From positions 98,559,951-98,623,950 of the forward strand of contig NC_071389.1 of the NCBI RefSeq assembly GCF_022682495.2: 64,000 nt of DNA. The letters run 5' to 3'. Below are positions 46,124 to 58,520 of this stretch, piece after piece. The first letter of the stretch is position 1. Every line of letters starts with the position of its first letter. Under the pieces are notes generated by a model. The model saw only the letters and a program-made list of their open reading frames with translations. It had not been told where the DNA came from and ran no database searches. This DNA comes from Desmodus rotundus (taxonomy: Eukaryota > Chordata > Mammalia > Chiroptera > Phyllostomidae). The translations under genes were made by a program, and so were the position numbers.

Positions 46124-46894
46124 ACTTCTGGGATTCAGCACCAGGGCAACAGCTTAAAGGGCACCAGTGGCATAAGGGGAGAAACTGAAGTCAATGTTTC
46201 CTGAGTGACTAGAAACAGCTCCCTCCCAGGCAAAAATCCAGAGGCCAGGCAGCAGCACTGTCCCCTCTCCAAGCCCTCCCCCACACAGAGCCACAGAGTG
46301 GTGGCACAGGTTGTCCCACCCTGGAGATACTTAAGGCACCACACCATACAACTTACAGGCTGCACTTTCCACAATAGGAAATTGAGTAGGCCATGCTACT
46401 AAGACAGGGAGTCAAAATGTAACACACAGAAACAAACACAGGGAGGCTGCCAAAATGAGGAGACAAAGAAATATGGCCCAAATGAAATAGAACAAAACTC
46501 CAGAAAAAGAACAAAATGAAATGGAGATAAGGAACATATAAGATGCACAGTTCAAAACACTGGTGATCAGGATGCTCCAGGAACTCACTGGGTAATTTGA
46601 AATTAAAAAAAAAAAAAAAAAAAAACCCAGGCAGAAATGAAGTTTACATTAAGTGAAAAAAATCTACAGGGAATCAACAGTGGAGAGAATGAAGCCAAGA
46701 ATAAAATCAACAATTTGAAACACATGGAAGAAAAAAGCATTCAATCAGAACAGCAAGAAGAAGAAAAAAAAAAAAAAACAAGGACAGGCTAAGGAGCCTC
46801 TGGGACATCTCTACATGTAGCAATATCTGAATCAAAGGGGTGCCAGAAGGAGAAGAAGAAGAGCAACAAATTAAAACTTATTTGAAAAAAAATA

Positions 46895-47233
46895 ATGAAA
46901 GAAGACTTCCCTAATATGGTGAAGGAACTAGACATACAAGTCCAGGAAGCACAGATAGTCCGAAAGAAGGTGGACCTGAACAGGACCACACCAAGACGCA
47001 TCATAATTAAAATGCCAAAGGGTAGAAATAAAGAGAGAATCTTAAAAGCAGCAAGAGAAAAGCAAATAGTTACCTTCAAAAGAGTTCTCATAAGACTCTC
47101 AGCTGATTTCTCAAAAGAAATTTTGCAGGCTAGAAGGGACTGGCAAGAAGTATTCAAAGTGATGAAAAGGAAGACCTACAACCTACATTACTCTATCCAG
47201 CAAAGCTATCATTTAGAATTGAAGGGCAGATAA
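46895..47233 (+). pseudogene. HAL1 ORF1 C-terminal remnant
   Basis: A 112-residue open stretch reading MKEDFPNMVKELDIQVQEAQ, then IRLSADFSKEILQARRDWQE, the RRM end and C-terminal domain of L1 ORF1p. It frameshifts after RRDWQEVFKVMKRK relative to the intact copy (HPRLLYPAKLSF becomes unreadable), and the N-terminal part lies in other frames. A dead copy. Confidence 0.83.
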
Positions 47234-47716
47234 AGTGTTTCTCAGACAAGGTAATAACTAAAGGAGTTCATCATTACCAAGCCATTATTATGAAAGGCTG
47301 AAGGGAATTATATAAGAAAAATAAGATCAAAATGATGAACATTAAAATGGTAATAAATTCAGAACTATCAATAACTGAATCTAAATAACAAACTAAGCAA
47401 ACAAGCAGAAGAGGAACAGAATCACAGATATGGAGGTCATTTGCAGGGTTTTCAGTTGGGAGGTGGAATGGAGAGAATGGGAGAAAAGGTGTAGGGATTG
47501 AGAAGCACAAATTGGTAAGTACCAAACAGATGATAAGACGGGGATGTTAAGAACAGTATAGGAAATGGAGAAGTCAAAGAACTTATATGCATGGCCCTTG
47601 GACATGAACTAAGGGGGGGATTGTTGAAGGGAATGGGGGTATTAGGATGGGAGGGGCAAAGGGAGAAAATTGGGACATCTAAAATAGCATAATCAATAAA
47701 ATATATTTTAAAAAAC

Positions 47717-47733
47717 TCACACCAATCAGATGA
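47717..47733 (+). repeat. 3' target-site duplication of HAL1 (imperfect)
   Basis: TCACACCAATCAGATGA; pairs with 45557-45573. Confidence 0.7.
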
Positions 47734-48089
47734 CAAGACAAGAAACATAACATCGGGGTGGGGAGGAGGCTGAAAGTCCTAGCAGTAGTTCTGTTTTTAA
47801 GAGTGTCATTCTAAGGTAATCGGGTAGCAACTGTGTGCTTTTAAAAAGTAGTTCTGTTCCCTCTTAGACTAATTGAAAAGGTTTGAGCCAAACTGATTTC
47901 TTTTAAGAGTCAGAAATATAATTAAGAAGCTGACTAAATATAGACATATAAACATAATAATCAATGCTAGAAACTCTTCAGAGGTAAATTCACAACTTAC
48001 TCTTCATACAGTTATTAGTATGTAATTATGCAAGCAAAATAGCAGATGATGAAAGTAATATTCCAGATATTACTGGCAATTTTATCATT

Positions 48090-48296
48090 ACTTTGGTTGG
48101 GTGTCAAATCTGTGGCCCATGGGCCTCATGCAGCCCAGGATGGCTATGAATGCAGCCCAACACAAAATCATTAATTTACTTAAAACATTATGAGATTTTT
48201 TTGTTTTCATTAGTGTGTCTGTATTTAATGTGTGGCCAAAGACAACTCATCTTCCAGTGTGGCCCAGCGACACCAAAAGGTTGGACATCCCTGGTT
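48090..48296 (+). mobile_element. hAT-like nonautonomous transposon relic
   Basis: GGGTGTCAAATCTGTGGCCC at the left and AAAAGGTTGGACATCCCTGG at the right form weak inverted ends. The interior (GCAGCCCAACACAAAATCAT, CTTAAAACATTATGAGATTT, GTGTGGCCAAAGACAACTCA) matches a known pattern of short mammalian hAT elements. Subfamily not assigned. Confidence 0.7.
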
Positions 48297-48499
48297 CTCA
48301 TTAGTTTGTAAATCTCAAAGGACTCTTGTCCAAAACATTGAAACTGGTTACAATTTTAATTTATTATGGTCTCATTTACAGTTTTTTCATGGAATCACAG
48401 ACTCTAACTTACAAGGTCTTATGTTTCTTTTTTTAAAAGACAAATCATATACACACTACCACATACAACCTTTACAGGCCCTATGCCGTTGAAATGCAT

Positions 48500-48650
48500 T
48501 AGTTCACTCAACCCTCACAGCACCTGAATAAATCATTGGTATAATCATTTAAATGAAATTGAGGCTGGAAAAATTAAGACACTTGCTCAAGATTGCACAT
48601 ATAAGTTGATTGGCAATCATATTCCAAATCCTGAGCTTGTGAACATTCTA
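48500..48650 (-). repeat. MIR element
   Basis: CACTCAACCCTCACAGCACC ... GAAATTGAGGCTGGAAAAAT ... ACTTGCTCAAGATTGCACAT: the antisense MIR core as seen in mammal-wide copies. Diverged. Confidence 0.75.
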
Positions 48651-49774
48651 CCATATAACATTTCTAAATTAAATGGTCAAGTGTTATTAAAATCTACTTG
48701 CAACATAATTCATGTTGGCAACTGATTTTGATGGTAGCCACAAAAACATTTTTCTTGGGAAACATAACTGCTCCTAAAAGTTTGTTCATACTTTCCACAT
48801 CCTGTGCCAGACATGAATAAGACCTAAGTCCCCAAGTGTAAAGGGCTCTTGATATAGTCCAAAAAATTGCTGTGCCTTTAAAAAAAAATTAAAAGTCCTT
48901 GGTTTTCTCTCCTGTCTGGAGATGCCTATCTTTTTCCTGCTCTCAGGGTGGGGACAGACTGACTCTATATAGACTTTTCACTAACTCTTCCCTTGACCAA
49001 AGCCCTACTTTCAGAGGTTCCACAAAACAAATCAGCTTCCTTCAAGGTTTGGGTCTCAGGGTTCTCTGGTTTCTTCACCAAATACCACACTTACACCTGC
49101 TTCCTGGGTTCTGGTACATTAACATATTGTGGCTTTCCTCCCTGCCATTCTTAGCCATATGTGCTGGTGTCTTTTAAAAACCTTGCTATTGTCATTTCAA
49201 AAAGACTTTGGCAGGGTGCCCAAAAAATGGCTGTGTGTTTCAATATTCCATTTTTAAGGCCTGTCATGTTCAATATTTTAAATTTTTCCTCATACTTGAT
49301 GAATAGTTTGGATATAGAAGTCAAGTTTAAATAACATTTAAATTACATTTTTATCTACAGAGCTAATGATATATATTCAAACTTGCACTCTAGAGTCTTA
49401 TGGTAGTTACATGCCTTCCATTTTTAAAAATGGGATGCAAATGAATGAAACATCAAGTTAATGCACGTCCTTAAGAATGGAGCAAACTCCCACCTCTGGG
49501 GCAAAATAATCCACATGAATGAAATTGTAAGTGGTTAAAATTTTGCATTACATCAAAAGTTGATGGTTAAGGAAAAATAAAATAAAACGAATACTGGGCA
49601 AGAGAATTAAAATGTGGGGTGGGGGGAACAAGCCTTGGTGAAATAGTCCAAAAGACAGTAATAGTTTATACTATTTGCAAAATAGTTCTAGCTTTGCCAG
49701 AACTTTGCATATTGAAGCACAGGACATCTTTATGAGGTGGGAATACAAAATTATGTCCGTTTTAAAAATAAGAG
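48651..49774. other. No recognised element
   Basis: Unique-looking AT-rich sequence; nothing supported on either strand. Confidence 0.5.
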
Positions 49775-49850
49775 AAAACATACACCTAAAACTAATACAA
49801 AATAATATTGAATGTAAACTGTAATTGAAAAAATTCAAAAATAAGAAAAA
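49775..49850 (+). repeat. L1 3' terminal fragment, sense
   Basis: ACACCTAAAACTAATACAAA ... AATGTAAACTGTAATTGAAA with an A-rich tail, like the L1 end at 13130-13190. Confidence 0.65.
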
Positions 49851-50165
49851 CAAGGGTCAGAGACATGCAAAGTTGCTCCAATGACCCAGAGCCCAAAGGG
49901 ACCCTAATGCTTTTCTTGAAGCAAATTTCAGGCAGCCCATGGTCCAGCTCAAACCTGATCAGAGTGGAACGAGGTCAGAGTGAATTCACCCTGAAACCAA
50001 TTAACCTTATGCTTCAGGAAGCCTCTGTGCATGGGCTGCATAAGACCCTCTATTAAATTTTTTAAAACTTTATTTTTTAGAGAGCTTTAGATTGACAGAA
50101 AAATTGGGAAGATAGTACAGAGTTCCCATATTATTATTAACATCAGACACTGGTGTGGAATATTT

Positions 50166-50370
50166 TTTTTAAAAAGATTTTATGTATTTATTTTTACACA
50201 AGGGAAGGGAAGGAGAAAGAGGGAGAGAAACATCAATGTGTGGTTGCCTCTCATGCCCCTTACTGGGGACCTGGCCCACACCCCAGGCATGTGCCCTGAC
50301 TGGGAATTGAACTGGCAACCCTTTGGTTCACAGCCCATGCTCAATCCACTGAGCTATACCAGCCAGGGCA
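50166..50370 (-). repeat. Ves SINE, antisense
   Basis: TTTAAAAAGATTTTATGTAT ... CATCAATGTGTGGTTGCCTC ... GAGCTATACCAGCCAGGGC. It follows a ~110-bp L1-like 3' fragment (50050-50160, TTTTTTAGAGAGCTTTAGATT). Confidence 0.92.
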
Positions 50371-50469
50371 AGTGAGGAATTTATAGCTTTGTACAATCAC
50401 AATTACAGTAGTAATAGTTGTATTGAAGATTTCAAATGCACAAAAAATGGAAAAATTATAATTTTCACA

Positions 50470-50708
50470 GGCCTGTGAGCAATCTACTGAGCTACATCAG
50501 TCCAGGGCAGTATATCTGTCATAATTAATGAACCAATATTGGTGCCCCACTTTTATTCATTTTTTACATTTTATTTTTATACTTTTTACAGACAGGGGAA
50601 GGGAGGGAAAAAGAGAAGGAGAGAAACATTGATCGGCTGCCTCTTGTACCTGGTGACCTTTTGGTTTGTAGGACAAAGCCCAACCCACTGAGCCACAGCA
50701 GTCAGGAC
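50470..50708 (-). repeat. Two further Ves pieces, antisense
   Basis: A 5'-head fragment (50470-50506, GAGCAATCTACTGAGCTACA) and a shortened copy (50555-50708, GGGAGGGAAAAAGAGAAGGA ... CACTGAGCCACAGCAGTCAG) whose centre is deleted. Confidence 0.8.
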
Positions 50709-52099
50709 AGTGCCTCACTATTATAACTAAATTCTATACTTTATTCAGCCTTCCTTAGTTTTTACTTAATGTCCTTTTTCTATTTTAGGATTCCCACCCA
50801 GGATCCCACATGACATTTGAGATTAGTGGGAAAGGTAGGAAAATTTACCTAGATGCTTATTCTATGTAATCTCCTTTATGTCCTGCCATAGGTCGAAACA
50901 TCATACTTAAGTGTCTTAATAAGAGGCTCCAATTTTTCACTTAAAGAATCTTAAGGGAAAATGCACAGTTGTTCTTTGGGTCCTGGAATAACACATGTTG
51001 TTGTCTGGCCACAAACCACGTAACTACCCACACCACAGCCCCAACCCCACTGTCACTACAGGCCTCTACTGTTGATGGGGGGGGGGGGGCAGCTGATCCC
51101 GGGCTTAACTTGAGACTCAAATCAGACACCACGACAGTAGCAAACACTGAAAATGCTTGCATTTATTCATTTCTCTACAGACTGTCTATGAATTGGCAAA
51201 ACAGATCTTATAACAATTCACAGGTTTAGCGTATCTGTTCTGCAGAGCAGTGACAATAAAATGCATTGTGTACGGATGCTCTAGGGTTTGGTAGAAAGAA
51301 CATCATCTGTTTTGTTTCCCCTAATGTTCCTGGATAAGACTAGCAATTTGAAAAACTGTTGATACGAAGGTATCTGAAATACTGTTTTGGGGACCAGTCT
51401 CTATGCCTTTTCTTGGGTCTTGATTAATAGACAAGGGCAGATTTGTCAATAGGTAGTTTTTGGATTTTTTTCCCCTGTTGTACATGAGTCTGATTACTTT
51501 TCTGCGTGCTCTGAAAGATGTTTTCAGTGCAGTCCCATCCTTCTGATATTTCAAAATGTAGAAAGGCTTAAAGTTTTCTAAAAATATGGAGATTTTACTG
51601 TCAACTCATTGGCTCATTTACACAAAAGTTCAATTGCTTAACACTTCTCTGTCCTGAAAATACAGTCTATATGATTTTGTTCAACTAGAATTAGTTGTAT
51701 CATGATTGAAATAAATGAGCCACAGCTGCAGCTTATCAATCCTTGTTACATGAACATGTTTTGCTGTAAAGACATTTGCATGTCTGTGAGTTTTCTACTT
51801 ATCTTTTGTAATATCCTTCTATTAAGAATTCAGCTAACCTTTTAAGTTTCAATAATATTTGAAGAAACATACTAATTTCCAGAGGCCAAGGCTGACCAAA
51901 GAAATGAAAAAAGCCTGCATAGTTCTTAGCTTTATTTGGGAACAGAGAGCCGTTGCTAAGCGCTGGAGAGGTACACCGGCCCCAGACCCCAGCGGTTTGC
52001 ACAACAACTGTCCAAAGTGGACTGTGCAGCTGGCAACCAGAGGATCTGGAAACAGCCAACAACATCAAGTTGTCCACCTTTTATTTTTTAATTTTTATT
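50709..52099. other. No recognised element, one G13 run
   Basis: Unique-looking sequence. 51077-51089 is a run of 13 G. No exon recognised. Confidence 0.5.
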
Positions 52100-52347
52100 T
52101 ATTTAAAAATGTTTATTGATTTTAGAGAGAGAGAGGAAGAGAGAGGGAGGGAGAGAGAGAAAAAAAGAGACAGGGAGGGAAGAGAGAAACATCAATGTGA
52201 GAGAAAAACATCAACTGGCTTCCCATATGCACCTGGACCAGGGTTGAACCCGCAACCTAGCTATGTGTCATGACCACAATCAAACCTGCAATCTCTCCCT
52301 CAGTGCACAAGAAGATGCTCCAGCCAACGGAGCCACACTGCCTGGGG
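52100..52347 (-). repeat. Ves SINE, antisense, long purine tail
   Basis: AATGTTTATTGATTTTAGAG, ~70 bp of GA-rich sequence, AACATCAATGTGAGAGAAAA, then CCAACGGAGCCACACTGCCT. It carries an extra ~40 bp in the body (TCATGACCACAATCAAACCT duplicates the ACCAGGGTTGAACCCGCAAC box). Confidence 0.88.
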
Positions 52348-52382
52348 TAGGCAAACTGTCCATGTTTTTAAAAAAAGACAAA

Positions 52383-53451
52383 ATGAGAATTCTGGCCAAG
52401 ATGGCAGCATTGGTAGACATGCTTCGCCTCCTCTCACAACCATAAAAAGGTTCACAACTAACCTCAAAACAAAATACAACCAAAACTGCCAGATAATTGA
52501 ACTGCATGGAAGTGTGACAATCAAGGATTTAAAGAAGAACTATTCATCCAGACAGGCAGGAGGGGCAGAGATGGGGAGCTGGGACGGGGAGGATGTGGTG
52601 TGCTGGAAGTGAGGCAGTGGCAGCAGTCAGTGGAATGGGTGGTCCCACATGTGGCAGATAAAAACCAGGAGGGACACCTTGGCAGCAAGATCCCAGCCCC
52701 AGGCCAGACTGCACAGCCTAGGGTTCCAGGGCTGGGATAATAAAGGCTCATAACTTCTGGCTGTAAAAACCAGTGGGAGTTGGGGAGTTGGGGTGGCAGA
52801 ATAAACTGCTGGTCTCTCAGGAGACTCTGTTTAAAGGACCCGCATGGCCCTAGAATGTACACAAACCCATCCACTCTGGGTTCAGCACCAGGGCAGCAGC
52901 TAGAAGGGGGCTAGTCACATATGGGAAGTGAGGGAACTGACTGGAAATAGGGTGAGAGCCAAGCAAGTGGCATTGTTCCCTCTCTGACCCCTTCCCCACA
53001 TACAGCTCCACAAAGCATCTAAGCAGGTTGCCCCACCCTGAATGCCTAAGGCTCTGCCCCTTACAACGAAATCGGAGTCCCAAAGATGGAGTCGAAGCAG
53101 CTCTACCTAATACACAGAAACAAATGCAGGGAGGCTGCCAAATTAAGAAGACAAAGGAATATAGCCCAAATGAAAGAACAGAACAAAACTCCAGAAAAAG
53201 AACTAAGCAAAATGGAGATAGCCAACCTATCAGACGCAGAGTTCAAAACACTGGTGATAAAGATGCTTAGAAATCTCACTGAGTGCAGCAAATGCATAAG
53301 GGAAGAAATGAAGAGTACATTAAGTGAAATAAAGAAAAATTTACAGGGAACTAATACTGAAGGGAAGGAAGTTGAGGTTCAAACTAATGATTTAGAACAC
53401 AGGAAAGAAACAGTCAACCAGTACAGAATGAAGAAATAAGAATTCCAAAAA
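52383..53451 (+). mobile_element. HAL1, 3'-truncated
   Basis: Full 5' UTR (GGCCAAGATGGCAGCATTGG ... GCTTCGCCTCCTCTCACAAC) and the first part of ORF1 (NLSDAEFKTLVIKMLRNLTE, LSEIKKNLQGTN). Homology stops at AATTCCAAAAAATG, the A-rich spot equivalent to ~9327 in the intact copy, and a Ves SINE starts at once. Loss of the 3' half is the opposite of the usual L1 5' truncation. Confidence 0.8.
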
Positions 53452-53713
53452 ATGGTCTGGCTTCGTTGGTTAGAATGTCATACTGTAACTCAAAAGTTGA
53501 GGGTTCAATTCTTGGTCAGGGCAAATACCTAGATGGTGGGTTCAATCCCAGGTCTGGGTGTATATGATACCCTTTCCAGGCACATTCCCTGTCTAGGCGC
53601 TGCTGGGAAGCAACTAATCAATGACTCTTTCTCACATTGATGTTTCTTTCTCTGCCTTCTCCTTAAAACCAATGAAAAAATTTCCTCAGGTGAGGATAAA
53701 ATTTTTTTAAAAA
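53452..53713 (+). repeat. Ves SINE, sense
   Basis: GTCTGGCTTCGTTGGTTAGA ... GAGGGTTCAATTCTTGGTCA ... TTTCTCACATTGATGTTTCT, then AATTTCCTCAGGTGAGGAT and an A/T-rich tail. Carries a second GGGTTCAATCCCAGG box. Confidence 0.85.
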
Positions 53714-54457
53714 AATTTAAGAAAGATAAAACAGCCAAAGGACAGATTCCAATTTCCTAAATGTCAAACTTCAACCTCGACAAATAAAGATGACACACTT
53801 TTAAAAATAAAATAGCTGTGAGCACAGTATTTATACATTTGTAACACAAGAAAAGGTTCTTTACTTACAAGTGTCATAAGCAATGAATACTAATCAGATG
53901 TCTTTTACTGCCTCTTGTAAAACAAGAAAATTCACATAGAAGAAAAACTAAAGTTTGGCTTTGAAAAAACTTTACAGTAAGTAGTCAACAACTTGTTATA
54001 GTAACAGAACTAGAGAACTTAAAAGCCCTATGCCTCTATCCCCACACAAACTTAGTGAACCTGCTCAACCAAGGCCCTCCCATTACTTCCAAGAGCACTT
54101 ACAAATATCTGGGCCTTTTTGTCCATGCCTTTGCATGTAAAAGTAATTATGATGTTCCCAAATGACTGGCCTAAAGACCTGACTTATGCAGACATGGTTA
54201 AGGTTCTGTGAAATCATTTAACTAATTATAAGAGGAAGTTGATTAGTTCAAACATGCTTCCCTTGAATAAACAAACTTTATGTTCTTGGGTTCTCGGGGA
54301 TATATATATATTTTGGGGTGGTGGTGGTGATGTGATAGAGTGAAGTTTGTGTTTATCAGAAAAATACTACTTTAAACACATTAAAAACCTCATAATCAAG
54401 GATTGAATAAAAACTGATAAAGAGTCACAGCATCTGAACATACAACTATTCTTTTTT
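53714..54457. other. No recognised element
   Basis: Unique-looking AT-rich sequence; nothing supported. Confidence 0.5.
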
Positions 54458-54682
54458 CTTTTTATCCTCACCTGAGAATATGTTTATTGATTTGAGAGAG
54501 AGGAAGGGAGGGAGAGAGAGAAGGAAGGAAGGAGGGAGGGACGGGGGAGGGAGGGAAACAATGATGTGAGTGAGAAAATTGATAGGTTACCTCCCATATG
54601 TGTCCTGACTGGGGATCAATCCTGCAATCTTTTGGTGTATGGGGATGATGTTCCAAACAACTCAGCTACCTGGGCAGGGATG
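54458..54682 (-). repeat. Ves SINE, antisense
   Basis: TTTTATCCTCACCTGAGAAT, GGAGGGAGG tract, AACAATGATGTGAGTGAGAA, CCAAACAACTCAGCTACCTG. Confidence 0.9.
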
Positions 54683-54829
54683 GTTATTCTTAATTTAAAT
54701 GACAACTAAGCCTTGTAAGATAAGGTAGTTTAGAAATGCATTCAGTGACAACTTGAATCATAAACAGCTTGAAATAGAGTAGTTCTATGTAAAAAGTAGA
54801 TTTACAGGATGCTTAGTATATTTTTGTTT

Positions 54830-55098
54830 GTTTTTAAATACTCACTTGTGAATATGTTTATTGATTTGAGAGAGAGAAGAAGGGGTAAGAGAGGGAGCAA
54901 GGGAGGGAAAGGGAGAGAGGGAAGGGAAGGAGGGAGGGAGATAGAGATAGAGATAGAGAGAGAGAGAGAGAGAGAGATATCAATGTGAGAGACAAACATT
55001 GATTAGTTAACTCCAATACATGCCCTGACCAGGGACTGAACCCAGAACATTTAGGTATACAGGATGCTCCAACCAACTGAGCCGCTCAGCAAGGGTGC
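54830..55098 (-). repeat. Ves SINE, antisense, with (GATAGA)n
   Basis: AAATACTCACTTGTGAATAT, ~100 bp purine tract with GATAGA and GA repeats (54938-54976), ATATCAATGTGAGAGACAAA, CCAACTGAGCCGCTCAGCAA. Confidence 0.92.
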
Positions 55099-55105
55099 AG
55101 GATGC

Positions 55106-56372
55106 TTAAGTTGAAATCACTTCACACCCACTAGAATAGCTGTGATATAGAAGACAGACAATAACAAGGTTTGGTGAGAATGTGGAAAAATGGAACCCTC
55201 ATAAATTGTTGGTAAGAATGTAAAATGGTATAGCTACTTGGTGAAAACAATCTGGCAGTTCCTTTGATTCTTCTCTCTTAAAAATATCCATTAGAAAGAA
55301 TTAGCATCATTAAAATGTCCATAATACCCAAAGTAATGTCCAATACTCCAGATTCAATGCAATTTGTATCAAGATACCAATGGCATATTTCACAGAACTA
55401 GAACAAATATTCCAAAAATTTATATGGAAACACAAAAGACCTCAAATAGCCACAGCAATCTTTTGAGAAAGAAAAACAAACTTGGAGGCATCACAATACC
55501 TGATATCAAACTATACTACAAGGCCACAGTAATCACAAAAAGATGGTACTGGCATTAACACAGACACATAGATCAAAGGAACAGAGTAGAGAACCCAGAA
55601 ATAAGCCCATGCCTTTATAATCAATTAGTATTTGTCAAAGGAGTCAAAAACATCCAATGGGCTAACGATAGTTTATTCAATAAATGATGTTGGGAAAATT
55701 GGATACATACAAAAAAAAAAAATGAAGCTAGACCACCTTCTTACACCACATACTAGAAGACAGTCAAAATGATTAAAGACTTAAATGTTAGACCTGAAAC
55801 CATATAAATTCTAGAAGAAAACATAGACAGTAAAATCTTGGACATTTCTTGTAGCAATGTATTTTTTCTGATATATCCTCAGGCAAAGGAAACAAAAGAA
55901 AAAATAAACAAGTAGGGCTACATCAAATTGAAACCTTTTTGCACAGCAAAGGAAAACCATCAACAAAATGAAAGGACGTCCCACTCAATGGGAGAACATA
56001 TTCGCTGATACATCTGATAAGGGGTTAATATCCAAAATTTACAAAGAACTGATAAGACTCAACACTAAAAACAACAACAACAAAACAAACCCAAAACAAA
56101 AAACCAAATAATCCAATTTAAAAATGGGCAAAGGACCTGAACAGCCACTTCTCCAAAGAGGACACACAGATGGCCAATAGACATATGGAAAGATGCTCAA
56201 CTTCACTAATCATCAGAGAGATGCAAATTAAAACCACAGTGAGATATCACCTCACACCTGTCAGAATGGTTACCATCAATAAATCAACAAGTGTGGGGGA
56301 GGATGGGGAGAAAGGGGAACCCTCATGCACTGTTGGTGGGAATGCAGATTGGTGCTGACGGTAGAAGAGGGT
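55106..56372 (+). repeat. L1 ORF2 C-terminal half, sense
   Basis: An older piece to ~55290 (TCACACCCACTAGAATAGCT), then a less diverged L1 with [24 protein letters not shown] and [20 protein letters not shown] translation (55364-55558), the region after the RT domain. Later frames give GKTLQINST-type sequence and stops, so it is dead. It ends at GGGAATGCAGATTGGTGCTG. Confidence 0.87.
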
Positions 56373-57959
56373 ATAGAGAGGATAAATGGTAATGGGAAAA
56401 ATACATCATTTATAAATTCTGAAATGATACATACATGTATGGAGTTATAACTGTTCCTTTAAATTTCCTAGTAATACAGGATCATGTTTCTTTCTGTAAC
56501 CTCATACACATCTAGTCCTCATGGGCCTTAGAATGCAGAATGGAAACTGACCGTCCTGACAAAGTGAATGCTCCTGTCTGTCTCTCCTTTTCCTGTGCCC
56601 AGAACCCTGAACCATGATATTGGAACTTCCTTTTGGAGGCACAGCTAGAGGGAGAAACAACTGAGGGAACTTGACAATGTAAGATTCGTTTCTTTATAAA
56701 TATAGCATCTCATTCATTCTCTATATCTGAAACTCTTAGTAGATTATGTTGAACCACTTCACTCCATACTTCTTAACTGAACTCATATTTTCCATCTCAT
56801 TATCTTTCTTTTCTTTTGGACAATTTCTTGAAACAAATCTAACTTTCTCTTTAGTGATATCTAACCTGTTTGACGTATCCACTGGTTTTTAATTTTTTTT
56901 AATTGTAATGACATTTTAAAAGACTTATTAGATGTGAATGTTGCTTTTTTGAATCAGGCTTTGTAAAAAATTGTCTCATATTTTTAATTAGGTTTCTATT
57001 TACTCAGTTATCACTTTGGGAATTTTGGCCTTTTACTTAATAGTTTTTGTCCAGATTGTTGTAAAATTTTTGCTTTAACAGAGGTTTGTTTTTTCAATCA
57101 ATGCAAAAATTTTTAAGTGCACTTGCTTCTGCTGGGGTACTTTTTTTCTGTGACTGTTCTGTGAGTGTTGGTATGAGAATTTCCCTCCAGGGCAGGTTCC
57201 CAGTGGCTTTTCTGAGAACCCGGGGGAGTCCTTATGTCTGTAATTTGCATTCTTTTCTGAACTTGGGTTTCTACCTAGACGGAGTGGAAGCAGGGTAAAC
57301 TAAGACCCTGTGTCTATCCCAGGGATCTGGAGAGGTATGTTTCTCTACCAACTAAGCTCCCTGTAGCTTCCTGGGCTGTTTGGCAGTTATTCTCCTCCCC
57401 TTTCAACCAACTGAGGATCAGGATATGGGAGGAGGACCTCTGAAGCCCCATAGGATCCAGTCCAGACTGTCCTCCCATCTGCTGGCAGGAGCACACCAAC
57501 CCCAGTCCAGGCCCAGATCCGCCTTGAGAGCCATGGGCTGCCCAGCACCAGTGCCTGTCCTAGCTTTGATTGTGCTTATTATTTATGGCTCTCAGGACAT
57601 TTCTACTTCTTTCTTTCTCTTGAGCCCAGCTATGAACTTAAACATGTTACACTTAATCCAGAATTTGTGTTTAAAATGGTAGAGGAGGGTAGATATGGTC
57701 ATTTCAGCTCACCATATTTCTCTAAGTCTCCCCTTCTTACTTTTTGGTAAGGAATATTACATTTTCATTTAATCATGCAGCTAATTAATAAATGCATTGT
57801 CACTATAAAAATTACATGGTTAAAGATAAAGTTAAATTCCCCTTGACATAACCCCAATTCCAGTCTCCACCCCTCTCTCCCTGGGGGAGAGTGTCTTACA
57901 GGTCTTTTCTAGAATTACAGACCTCTCTGGGCCCACAGGAAACAGGCTGGATTGTGGAG
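56373..57959. other. No recognised element
   Basis: Unique-looking sequence. The 100-residue ORF at 57380-57682 shows nothing recognisable. Confidence 0.5.
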
Positions 57960-58520
57960 TCCCCATAGGCTGCTGGTGGGAATGCATATGGTGCAATTGC
58001 TTTCGAAGACCAGTTTCTAATCAAGTTAAACATATACTCACCATGTGACCCAGCAGTTCCACTGCTAAGTATTTACCCAAAGTAAAAACTTATATTCACA
58101 TAAAAGTAGTAATATATTTATAGCAGCTTTATTATTAATCATCCATATCTGGAAACAACTTAAATGTCCTTCAGGTGGTGAGGTCCATTCATACCATGGA
58201 CCCAAATACTGATACACACACATCACGCCATGGCTGACTCAAATTATGTTAAATAAAAGACACTAGACTGAAAAACCTACATATTTTATGAGTCTGGAAA
58301 TGGCAAAATTATAGGTCAGAGATGAGTGGCTGCCAGGGGCTGAAGGCAGGGAGGAGGGTTGTCTACAAAGGGGTGTCAGGGGATTTGCTGGGATGCTGGG
58401 AGTTCTGTATCTTGACTTTGGTAGTGGTCACATGACAGCATGCATTTGTCAAAACTATTGTATGAAAATTACACCTCAATTTAAAATACTTTGATATAAA
58501 AATAATGAATAAAATCACAC
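57960..58520 (+). repeat. Old L1 3' end, sense
   Basis: GCTGCTGGTGGGAATGCATA, ACCATGTGACCCAGCAGTTC, GTGGCTGCCAGGGGCTGAAG, GTGGTCACATGACAGCATGC, TTACACCTCAATTTAAAATA. Confidence 0.87.

Larger units (their letters stand above)
45574..47716 (+). mobile_element. HAL1 element with a templated-insertion scar
   Basis: 5' UTR from TCAACTTCCGGTCAAGAGGG, ORF1 remnants ~46455-47240, then a 3' UTR ending CATAATCAATAAAATATATT. No ORF2. Flanked by a 14/17 target-site duplication, so it is full-length but older than the copy at 8357. Its 5' UTR contains ~108 bp of foreign sequence (46016-46123) replacing ~28 bp present in sister copies. Confidence 0.85.
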
